52,535 nt of DNA from Chlorobium sp. (lineage in GTDB: Bacteria > Bacteroidota > Chlorobiia > Chlorobiales > Chlorobiaceae): contig JANQHQ010000013.1 in NCBI GenBank assembly GCA_028282595.1, forward strand, positions 1-52,535, in the 5' to 3' direction. The position numbers and the translations under genes were made by a program. The notes beneath the pieces are model-generated. The model made no database searches, had not been told where the DNA came from, and saw only the letters and a program-made list of their open reading frames with translations. Shown piece after piece: positions 34,177 through 41,780 of the stretch. Position 1 is the first letter of the stretch. Each line of letters starts with the position of its first letter.

Positions 34177-35442
34177 ATGAAGGTAGACAATTTCAGACTC
34201 CAATTGGGGAACAAGGAGTATGTTCCGATTGTCATCGGAGGCATGGGCGTCAACATATCCACGACAGAGCTTGCGCTCGCCGCCGAAAAGCTGGGAGGCA
34301 TAGGCCACATCTCGGACGCCGAAGTTTGTTACGTCTGCGATCAGCTGTTCAGCAGTACCTATGTCACCAGAAAAAGAAAAAAATACAGTTACAACACAGG
34401 CAACCCCGACAAGTCGACGGTCTATTTCGATCTCGAGGAGATCGCGGAAGCCCAGAAACGATACGTTGAGCACACCGTTTCGCAGAAAAGCGGCAATGGC
34501 GCCATCTTCCTCAACTGCATGGAGAAGCTCACCATGCGCAGTTCGTCCGACACCCTTCGCACCCGGCTTTCGGCAGCCATGGATGCAGGCATCGACGGTC
34601 TGACCCTTGCCGCCGGACTCAACCTGCGCACCCTCGATCTGATCAAGGACCACCCCCGGTTCCACGACGTCAACCTGGGCATCATCATCTCGTCGATGCG
34701 CGCCCTTTCCATTTTCATGAAACGCGCGGTCAAACTGCAACGTCTGCCCGACTACATCATTGTCGAAGGACCCCTTGCGGGAGGACATCTCGGATTCGGG
34801 CCGGAAGAGTGGCAGACATACGATCTGAAAACCATTACGGCCGAGGTGACCGCCTTTCTGAAGCAGGAGGGGTTCGATATTCCGGTCATTGCCGCCGGCG
34901 GCATCTTCACGGGGGGCGACGCAGTGGAATTTCTGCGATCCGGGGCTTCCGCCGTCCAGGTCGCCACACGCTTTACGATAGCGAAAGAGTCGGGCCTTCC
35001 GTTCGACGTCAAACAGCAGTACCTCGATGCGGACCGCGAGGACATCGTCGTCAATACCGTCTCCCCGACCGGCTACCCGATGAGAATGCTCAAGCAGTCG
35101 CCGGCCCTGAAGTATAAAATCGTGCCGAATTGCGAAGCGCTCGGCTACCTTCTCGACAATAACGGGGCGTGCGGCTACATCGACGCCTACTACGAGGCCC
35201 TCGAATCGAAGGAGCAGGGCCGACCGCTCAGCATAACCGGCCAGACCTGTCTCTGCACCGCAATGGCCAGGTACGACTGCTGGACCTGCGGAGAAACCAC
35301 CTGGCGTCTCAAGGACACGACAAACCGGCTGGGCGACGGAAGCTGGCAGTTGCCCACCGCCGGGGATATCTTCCGGGACTACCAGTTCAGCGAGGATCAG
35401 CGGATACAAAAACCCGGGATCGTCGAAAAGGTCGGCAGCTGA
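34177..35442 (+). CDS. Nitronate monooxygenase / NPD-family FMN protein
   Basis: 421 aa; ATG 34177 after AGGGAAA is taken, since the frame to 34120 adds no domain. TIM-barrel flavoprotein pattern: IVIGGMGVNISTTELALAAEKLGGIGHIS, EGPLAGGHLGFG, and the FMN-phosphate segment PVIAAGGIFTGGDAVEFLRSGASAVQVATRF. Family members oxidise nitronates or act as FabK-like enoyl reductases. The residues 50-90 insert (VCYVCDQLF..RKRKKYSYN) and Cys-rich end (CLCTAMARYDCWTCGET) are unusual and could bind a metal or cluster. Exact reaction unknown. Confidence 0.8.
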   Translation: MKVDNFRLQLGNKEYVPIVIGGMGVNISTTELALAAEKLGGIGHISDAEVCYVCDQLFSSTYVTRKRKKYSYNTGNPDKSTVYFDLEEIAEAQKRYVEHTVSQKSGNGAIFLNCMEKLTMRSSSDTLRTRLSAAMDAGIDGLTLAAGLNLRTLDLIKDHPRFHDVNLGIIISSMRALSIFMKRAVKLQRLPDYIIVEGPLAGGHLGFGPEEWQTYDLKTITAEVTAFLKQEGFDIPVIAAGGIFTGGDAVEFLRSGASAVQVATRFTIAKESGLPFDVKQQYLDADREDIVVNTVSPTGYPMRMLKQSPALKYKIVPNCEALGYLLDNNGACGYIDAYYEALESKEQGRPLSITGQTCLCTAMARYDCWTCGETTWRLKDTTNRLGDGSWQLPTAGDIFRDYQFSEDQRIQKPGIVEKVGS

Positions 35443-35603
35443 ACCCACGTCCCCCCACCGTTACTTCCGGCAATCCACCGCCCCTTGCCGAACACTCCGC
35501 CTCCCTTGGAACGAAAGGTTATTTTCCGGAGAACTCTTACATTGCTAAAAATGCGTCGCCTCGTTCCGGGCGACCCTGCGCCGGATGAACCAATCGGCAC
35601 ACC

Positions 35604-36623
35604 ATGAAACGAAAGCTGAAAACCCTTGCGCTGACCACGGCGGCGTTCATCCTTGCCGCCCTGCTGATAGCTCTTTTCAACCAGCTCTATCTGTTCTCCT
35701 CCCTTCTGGGCACGCTGCATCCCGTTGCCGGATACGCGGTTCTCGCCCTGGGGGCGATCGTTCTCGGCTTTATCGTCGTCTCCGTGCTGTCGATCTGGAT
35801 ACCTCCCGCGAAACCGCCGTTCCCGGAAAACGACGGCGCTCCTTCACATGGCGCTTACCTCCGCTACATGGAAAAAAGGCTGCCCGCCCACCCTTCGCAC
35901 CCCGAGCCCGCCGCAAAAGGCCGGGACTCCCGCTGGGTGAAAGCGAACCTTAAACTCCTCGAGGTCGATGCCCTGAACGCGACAAAGGAGCTGGCTACAA
36001 AAAACTTTTTCATCGGGGCTTTCGCCCAGAACACCTCCTACGGAACGACGACGTCGCTGATGAACAATCTGAAACTCGTCTGGAAGGTCTACTCGATGCA
36101 CCACCGGACACAACACGGCAGGGACCTTCTGAAGCTTTACCGCTCGACCTACGAATCGCTCCCCCTCTCGGACTTCCACAAGGAGGAGCTTCCCGCGCAC
36201 ATCAAACCCGTTATCCAGTCGTCGTTCAGCAACACGCTCTCGTCACTGCTTCCGGGAGGCAATCTGCTCACCCCGTTCTTCCTCAACCTCTTCATTGCCG
36301 GAGCGACGAACACCTATCTGACCTGCCTGACCGGCATCATCAGCATGCGTTACTGCCAGACGCTCTCCAGGGAGGAATCCGCCGAAATCCTCAACAGAAG
36401 CACCTTCGAGGCCGCTTTCATGCTCAAGGAAATCATCGCCGAATGCAACCCGATTCTTTCGGTGACCATAAGCAAGGCGGTCAAGAATGCCGGCATGGAC
36501 AGCCTCGACCGCGTGCAGCCCGCTTCAGGAAGCAGCAGCATCGCCCAGGACATCGTTTCCCACCTCGCCAGCTCGCTGAAAAACATCATCCGCGAAAACA
36601 TCGAGACGGAGAAGGAAAAGTAA
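35604..36623 (+). CDS. DUF697-like membrane protein
   Basis: 339 aa. Two N-terminal helices (TTAAFILAALLIALFNQLYLF and VLALGAIVLGFIVVSVLSIWI) are followed by a cytosolic stretch to about 200 and then a helical, partly membrane-embedded region with LLPGGNLLTPFFLNLFIAGATNTYLTCLTGII. This resembles the DUF697/YcjF-type domain; function unknown. 161 bases after the preceding gene, and followed by a non-coding repeat. Likely monocistronic. Confidence 0.65.
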   Translation: MKRKLKTLALTTAAFILAALLIALFNQLYLFSSLLGTLHPVAGYAVLALGAIVLGFIVVSVLSIWIPPAKPPFPENDGAPSHGAYLRYMEKRLPAHPSHPEPAAKGRDSRWVKANLKLLEVDALNATKELATKNFFIGAFAQNTSYGTTTSLMNNLKLVWKVYSMHHRTQHGRDLLKLYRSTYESLPLSDFHKEELPAHIKPVIQSSFSNTLSSLLPGGNLLTPFFLNLFIAGATNTYLTCLTGIISMRYCQTLSREESAEILNRSTFEAAFMLKEIIAECNPILSVTISKAVKNAGMDSLDRVQPASGSSSIAQDIVSHLASSLKNIIRENIETEKEK

Positions 36624-36670
36624 CAGTTGGCAGTTGGCAAAAGAGACGTCGCGCCGGCTTCGCCGGGCGC

Positions 36671-36946
36671 TTGGTGACGACGCCCGATTGTTATCGGGCT
36701 TAGTGACCAGTTGGGGAAAAGATCGATTCCCGATACCGACGGCGAACCCCGGGGGATTAAGTCAAAAGTAAGAAGTCAAAGGTCAAAACTAGAGCGTTGG
36801 GGTAGTCGGAAATCGGGGTCGGGATCGGGTTTCGGGATCGAAAGGGAAGCAGTTGGCAAAGTGTAGGGGCAGCCCCCTGTGGCTGCCCGAACTGGCGATG
36901 GCTATCGATACCGATTCCGACGCCGACGGCGAACCCCGGAAGAGGA
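36671..36946 (+). repeat. Intergenic repeat element, copy A
   Basis: The 245-base core 36702-36946 matches 41456-41700 in inverted orientation, with roughly 85-90% identity by eye. Landmarks: GGGCAGCC/GGCTGCCC hairpin (36867-36888), CGACGGCGAACCCCGG twice, and AAGTCAAAGGTCAAAA. A CCCGAT/ATCGGG hairpin (36681-36701) precedes it. No coding content. Other short copies (CAGTTGGCA motifs) fill the gap up to tadA. Confidence 0.85.
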
Positions 36947-37032
36947 GACAATCGGAAATCGGGGTCTCGGGGTTGAAGTTGGGGATCAGTTGGCAGTTAA
37001 AAAGATACTGTGGACTGCCGACTGAAGACTGC

Positions 37033-37488
37033 CTACTGATTTCTCAGTCCCCGAAAAAACTCCCGCAGAAGCCCCTGCGCCTTGTGTTCGAGAATTCCCC
37101 CGTACACTTCGGGGCGATGGTTCAGCTCCCGTGTCGCGGTAATGTTCATGACCGTACCGCACGCACCCATCCTGGGATCGTACGCTCCGAAAACAATGCG
37201 GCCAACCTTCGCGTTGACGATCGCGCCGGCGCACATCGGACAGGGCTCGAGCGTCACGGCGAGCGTACAGTCCTCGAGATACTTGCTTCCGCAGGTCGCC
37301 ATCGCCGCTGTCAGCGCGATCATCTCGGCGTGCGCCGTGGCGTCCGAAAGCTCCTCCACCTGGTTGTGCCCCCTGCCGACGATACGGCCCCTGGCGTCGA
37401 AAACAACGGCGCCCACCGGCACCTCTTTTTTTTCGTATGCCTTGATCGCCTCGCGCAGGGCCTGCTCCATGAAGTAGGAAAGATCCAT
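37033..37488 (-). CDS. tadA: tRNA-specific adenosine deaminase
   Basis: 151 aa. Deaminase zinc site: HAE (HAEMIAL, about 53-58) with catalytic Glu and PCPMCAGA. Deaminates A34 of tRNA-Arg(ACG) to inosine. Length and motifs are normal. Start MDLSYFMEQALREA at 37488. It is bounded on its 3' side by repeat copy A and on its 5' side by the sucC promoter region, divergent. Confidence 0.93.
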   Translation of the reverse strand: MDLSYFMEQALREAIKAYEKKEVPVGAVVFDARGRIVGRGHNQVEELSDATAHAEMIALTAAMATCGSKYLEDCTLAVTLEPCPMCAGAIVNAKVGRIVFGAYDPRMGACGTVMNITATRELNHRPEVYGGILEHKAQGLLREFFRGLRNQ

Positions 37489-37631
37489 AAGGTCGGTTTT
37501 TTAGGCCGTACGGGGCTCCTGAAGGCCCGCCGGAATTTTATCAAACCTCATTTTTTACTTATAATAAAACTTTTGTTTCCACATGCACGGGTACCCGCCG
37601 TGCTCCTTCGCTTCAACAAGCATACAATACC

Positions 37632-38810
37632 ATGAATATTCACGAGTATCAAGGCAAGGACATACTGCGCCGTTTCGGCGTTTCCGTGCCTAAAGGAATC
37701 GTCGCTTTTTCGGCCGAAGAGGCGAAACAGGCCGCCGAACAACTTTTTGAGGAACAGGGCTGTTCGGTTGTCGTGGTCAAGGCCCAGATCCATGCCGGCG
37801 GCAGGGGCAAAGCCGGCGGCGTCAAGCTCGCCAAATCACCGGAAGAGGCCCTCGAAATCGCACGCCAGATGCTCGGCGCCACCCTGGTGACCCACCAGAC
37901 AGGTCCTGAAGGCAAGGAGGTCCGCCGTCTTCTCGTCGAGGAAGGCATGAACATCGAAAAGGAATTCTATGTCGGTGTTACGCTCGACCGGGCCACCTCG
38001 AACAATGTCCTGATGGTTTCCACCGAAGGGGGCATGGAGATAGAGAAAGTCGCCGAGGAGACCCCCGAAAAGCTCCTGAAAATCCAGATCCATCCCCTGC
38101 AGGGCCTGCAGGGATTCCAGGCCCGCCAGGCGGCGTTCTTCCTCGGCCTCGAAGGCGAAAAGCTCAAGAACGCCGTAAAGTTCGTCACCGCTCTTTATGA
38201 AGCCTACACCGCCATCGACGCCTCTCTTGCGGAAATCAACCCACTGGTCGTTATTACCCGCGAAGGCCGGGTTCTGGCTCTCGACGCAAAGATCAATTTC
38301 GACTCCAACGCACTTTTCCGCCACAAGGACTATCTCGAACTTCGCGATATCAGCGAAGAAGACCCGTTCGAGGTCGAAGCCTCGAAATCCAACCTGAACT
38401 ACGTTCGTCTGGACGGAAACGTCGGCTGCATGGTCAACGGGGCCGGACTCGCCATGGCCACGATGGACATGATCCAGCTCGCAGGCGGCAAACCGGCGAA
38501 CTTTCTCGATGTCGGCGGCGGCGCAAGCCCCGAGACCGTCGAGGAGGGGTTCAAGATCATCATGAGCGACAAAAACGTCAAGGCCATCCTGATAAACATC
38601 TTCGGGGGCATCGTCCGTTGCGACCGCGTAGCCGGGGGCGTGATGGAAGCCGCGAAAAAGGTAGGGCTCAATCTGCCGGTGATCGTAAGGCTTGAAGGAA
38701 CCAATGCAGAGGTCGCCCAGAAAATGCTCGATGAATCCGGCCTTAACCTCATCGCCGCAAACGGCTTGCGTGACGCCGCGCAGAAAGTCAACGAAGCGCT
38801 TGCCGGATGA
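37632..38810 (+). CDS. sucC: Succinyl-CoA synthetase (ADP-forming) beta subunit
   Basis: 392 aa. ATP-grasp domain (MNIHEYQGKDILRRFGV, VVKAQIHAGGRGKAGGVKLAKS) and C-terminal ligase domain (GCMVNGAGLAMATMD, LDVGGGASPE, ILINIFGGIVRCDRVAGGV). Makes succinyl-CoA from succinate; in green sulfur bacteria it serves the reductive TCA cycle. No sucD lies next to it, so the subunits are encoded apart. A terminator follows directly. Confidence 0.96.
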   Translation: MNIHEYQGKDILRRFGVSVPKGIVAFSAEEAKQAAEQLFEEQGCSVVVVKAQIHAGGRGKAGGVKLAKSPEEALEIARQMLGATLVTHQTGPEGKEVRRLLVEEGMNIEKEFYVGVTLDRATSNNVLMVSTEGGMEIEKVAEETPEKLLKIQIHPLQGLQGFQARQAAFFLGLEGEKLKNAVKFVTALYEAYTAIDASLAEINPLVVITREGRVLALDAKINFDSNALFRHKDYLELRDISEEDPFEVEASKSNLNYVRLDGNVGCMVNGAGLAMATMDMIQLAGGKPANFLDVGGGASPETVEEGFKIIMSDKNVKAILINIFGGIVRCDRVAGGVMEAAKKVGLNLPVIVRLEGTNAEVAQKMLDESGLNLIAANGLRDAAQKVNEALAG

Positions 38811-39268
38811 CGTTTCACAACACCGGACGGCGCATGAAAGCGGCTCGGCAAACCCTCTCTCCCGGAGAGGGTTTTGTTTTTACCGGGAACAGAGAAAAAA
38901 AGAAGGCGGGGAGTATAACCAGTTAAAGAGGCACTCTCGTGCCTCTTTCACCGGGTTCAGCAACAGATCGGAAAACACCAGAAAACGGATCACGCTATCG
39001 CAACATAACAACACATACGGAACCTGTTCATCGGAACACCGACCTGCAACGGAACATTTCAAGCAGCAACACTAACCTAACTGGATAGTAAAAGTGCCTG
39101 TTCCTACTCAAGCACTTTCACTATATTCGACGACCTTTCTCCATCAACCTTGCGTTCTTTTCCGAAAAAAAATAAAAATGTTTTGCGCGGAGCCCGAAAC
39201 CGTGACCGCTCGCCCGGAAAAATGCGCAAAAAGAATATCTTGCCTATCTATCTTTTGACGACCGAGCC
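38811..39268. other. Intergenic region sucC-bciB with two hairpins
   Basis: 458 bases. Holds the sucC terminator (38853-38881) and a second perfect hairpin AAAGAGGCAC/GTGCCTCTTT with loop TCTC (38925-38948), which has no following T-tract. The rest is without an ORF of note; the bciB promoter must lie within about 39100-39268. Confidence 0.6.
38853..38881 (+). terminator. Rho-independent terminator of sucC
   Basis: CCCTCTC, loop TCCCG, GAGAGGG, then TTTTGTTTTT; 43 bases after the sucC stop. Confidence 0.85.
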
Positions 39269-40492
39269 ATGACAGAAACCGATACGAACAAACCGGCAAA
39301 AGGCATCTGCAGCTCGTGCGGCCTCTGCTCGAATACCGAATGGCCCGTACGCGAAAGCCTGCGGAGCTGCGTTTTCATGAACGGATGGCTGGGTGAACGG
39401 GAAAGACTGCTGTTCGGCAGGAAGAGGGACCCCGAAGACCCGGTCGAAATGCGCTTCGGAATCTCCCGCAGACGATTTACCGCCCAGTTGCGAAGCCCTC
39501 TCCCCGATGCCCAGTGGAGCGGCATCATTACGCATATCGCCCGGAGAGCGCTCAAACGCGGTATGGTCCAGGGCGTCCTGACCCTCCACAGGGAAAACGG
39601 CAACCACTTTTTCTCCCGTCCGGTTCTTGCCGGAAACGACGAAGAGATCTATGCGGCGAGAGGCAACAAGCCGGTTCTCTCGCCGGTGCTGCGCTCGCTC
39701 CAGACCGCATTCCGGCAGAAACTCCGGAGCGTCCTCGTTATCGGAGCCGCCTGTCATCTGCACGTCCTGAGGGATTTTCAGGAACGCTACCCCTACCTCC
39801 GCGACATGGACATCCATACCATCGGCATCCCCTGCGTGGACAACGTACAGAGAAGCCGTTTTCACTGGATCCTGGAGAGGATGTCGCAATCCCCCGGGAC
39901 CGCCCGCCACATGGAATTCATGCAGGACTTCCGCATACACATCCGGCACGACGACGGCTCGATTGAAAAAATTCCCTACTTCAGCCTCCCGGACGAACTG
40001 TCGAACCCGGAGATCTTTCCCGATGCGTGCATGAGCTGTTTCGACTATCTCAACGGCCTTTCGGATATCACGATCGGCTATCTCGCCGCAAAACTGCTCC
40101 CCGACCAGAACCGGCAGTGGATTATCGTCAGAACGGAAAAGGGCGAGAAACTGCTCGACCTGATCGAAGACGACCTGGAAATCTTCCCCGAGTTCGGACG
40201 GTGGGAATGCGAAGCGTTCATCCGGTCGACCGCCGACAGGATCATAGAAAGCATGAAAGGCCGGCAGACCCCCTATTCACCCGAAAGACGAATACCCTTC
40301 TGGGTCGGACGGATGATGTCGGCACTTCTCAACGTCATAGGCCCGAAAGGGGTCGGCTTCGCGCACTATTCGGTGGATTTCCATCTCATCCGGCACTACT
40401 ACTATGTGAAATACCGGCATCCCGACAAACTCGGCGTCCTCGTGCCGGATCACGTACGCACCATTCTCGGCGAGTACGGACTCCCCCTCTGA
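39269..40492 (+). CDS. bciB: Divinyl chlorophyllide 8-vinyl reductase, FrhB-like
   Basis: 407 aa. FrhB/FdhB-type ferredoxin-linked flavoprotein. Residues 14-34: cluster ligands Cys14, Cys17, Cys20 (CSSCGLC) and Cys34. LPDAQWSGIITHIARRALKRG, IGAACHLHVLRDF, IGIPCVDN, EFMQDFRIHIRH, then CMSCFDYLNGLSDITIGYL supply the second set of Cys ligands. This series is that of BciB (cyanobacterial slr1923 type), which reduces the 8-vinyl group in (bacterio)chlorophyll synthesis. FrhB paralogues, or HCAR-type chlorophyll reductase, are the alternatives, but the spacing favours BciB. It supports a photosynthetic host and is convergent with an SDR gene 14 bases away. Confidence 0.8.
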   Translation: MTETDTNKPAKGICSSCGLCSNTEWPVRESLRSCVFMNGWLGERERLLFGRKRDPEDPVEMRFGISRRRFTAQLRSPLPDAQWSGIITHIARRALKRGMVQGVLTLHRENGNHFFSRPVLAGNDEEIYAARGNKPVLSPVLRSLQTAFRQKLRSVLVIGAACHLHVLRDFQERYPYLRDMDIHTIGIPCVDNVQRSRFHWILERMSQSPGTARHMEFMQDFRIHIRHDDGSIEKIPYFSLPDELSNPEIFPDACMSCFDYLNGLSDITIGYLAAKLLPDQNRQWIIVRTEKGEKLLDLIEDDLEIFPEFGRWECEAFIRSTADRIIESMKGRQTPYSPERRIPFWVGRMMSALLNVIGPKGVGFAHYSVDFHLIRHYYYVKYRHPDKLGVLVPDHVRTILGEYGLPL

Positions 40493-40506
40493 CCCCGCAC
40501 CGCCCG

Positions 40507-41295
40507 TCAGGCGAAAAGATCCCTTTTTCTGAACGGGGCCAGGAGCATCCTCGAGAGCATCTTCGTCTTCGTCAGCCAGCGAATCTTCGGGGACCGCTCC
40601 GTGCTCGCAAGTATCTTATCGCAGAGAAAGGCCGCCACGGTATCGACGTCGTCGGCCATGATGTTGTAGAATTTCTTCCTTTTCACGCTTTCCGGCGATC
40701 CGTCCTTCATCGAGTCAAGAAGAAGGTCGGTAACCACCATGCCCGGACTCAGAAGACCGATACTGACGGAGGAGTCTCTCGCTTCGTGTGCGAACGCGCG
40801 GGTGAAATAGCTCATGGCGCTTTTCGACGCGCCGTATACCGCCATACCGTCCACGACGAATCCGTCGCTGCCGAGGCCTTCCATATTGAAAATCCTGCCG
40901 CCGCCCCGTTCGCGCATCGCCAGAAACGGCACAACGGTTCCGTTCACGACACCGAGCAGATTGACCCGCAGCACCCGTTCAACCTCCGCCGGGTCGAGCT
41001 CCCAGATCTTCCTGTTCTCCTGGCCTATGCCCGCATTGTTCACCCAGATATCCACCTGTCCGGTGGAACCGGCCGCCGTTGCGAAGAGTGCCTCCACATC
41101 CTCGCGGCGGCTTACGTCAGCCACGGCTCCGTAAGCCCTGCCACCCGCCGGGGCGAGGTCCTGAAGAGCGCGCTCGACGCTCTCCTTCGTCGTTCCGCAG
41201 ACGGTTACGCTGCAGTTTTTCCCGAGAAACTTTTTCGCCAGGCCGTAACCGATCCCTCTCGTACCGCCGGTGATGACAATCGATTTTCCGCTCAT
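40507..41295 (-). CDS. SDR-family oxidoreductase, NOL/NYC1-like
   Basis: 262 aa from ATG 41295; 41319 (270 aa) is equally open. The much longer frame to 41760 only reads through the repeat at 41393-41700. Rossmann motif ITGGTRGIGYG, NNAG (about 90), catalytic Y-x-x-x-K (VYGASK). IFNMEGLGSDG..AVYGASKSAMSYFTRAF and SPGMVVTDLL closely resemble chlorophyll b reductase (NOL/NYC1) sequences. Substrate inferred as possibly a tetrapyrrole, given the bciB neighbour; a generic SDR is the alternative. Confidence 0.8.
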   Translation of the reverse strand: MSGKSIVITGGTRGIGYGLAKKFLGKNCSVTVCGTTKESVERALQDLAPAGGRAYGAVADVSRREDVEALFATAAGSTGQVDIWVNNAGIGQENRKIWELDPAEVERVLRVNLLGVVNGTVVPFLAMRERGGGRIFNMEGLGSDGFVVDGMAVYGASKSAMSYFTRAFAHEARDSSVSIGLLSPGMVVTDLLLDSMKDGSPESVKRKKFYNIMADDVDTVAAFLCDKILASTERSPKIRWLTKTKMLSRMLLAPFRKRDLFA

Positions 41296-41392
41296 GTTTT
41301 TATTGTCTTTGTTCAGCATAGGGTCACAATATACACCCAAACCGAATAATTCATGAGAGCCCGAAGCGCTGCCGCGCGGTGACGAGTGATAT

Positions 41393-41700
41393 AGTGACGA
41401 CGTCCGGCGTTGCCGGACTTGGTGACAGGATGCAGAGTATTTACTGGTCACTATTCCTCTTTCGGAGTTCGCCGTCGGCGTCGGTATCGGTATCGATAGC
41501 CATCGACAGTTCGGGCAGCCACAGGGGGCTGCCCCTACAGCTTGCCAACTGCCAACCGATTTCCTTTCGATCCCGAGACCCGACTCCGATTTCCGATTAC
41601 CCAAGCGCTCTGATTTTGACCTTTGACCTTTACCTTTTGACTTAACCTCCCGGGGTTCGCCGTCGGTATCGGGAATCCATCTTTTCCCCAACCGGTCACT
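41393..41700 (-). repeat. Intergenic repeat element, copy B (inverted)
   Basis: 41456-41700 is the inverted counterpart of 36702-36946; both core copies are 245 bases. Upstream, GTGACGACGTCCGGCGTTGCC followed by GGACTTGGTGAC (41394-41427) is a hairpin like the one at 36673-36706 in copy A, but in the same orientation. It lies between the SDR gene and the ABC-F gene. Confidence 0.85.
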
Positions 41701-41780
41701 CCGGGGATGCCGGCTTTCCCGAATTATTGTATCTTTTCTGCCGGTAACGTTTCCGTTCACCCGACGACCGCACGCATCAC

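Noticed and set aside
40507..41760. 417-aa version of the SDR gene
   Set aside because: The N-terminal 155 residues translate the intergenic repeat and spacer. The SDR fold begins at MSGKSIVITGG.
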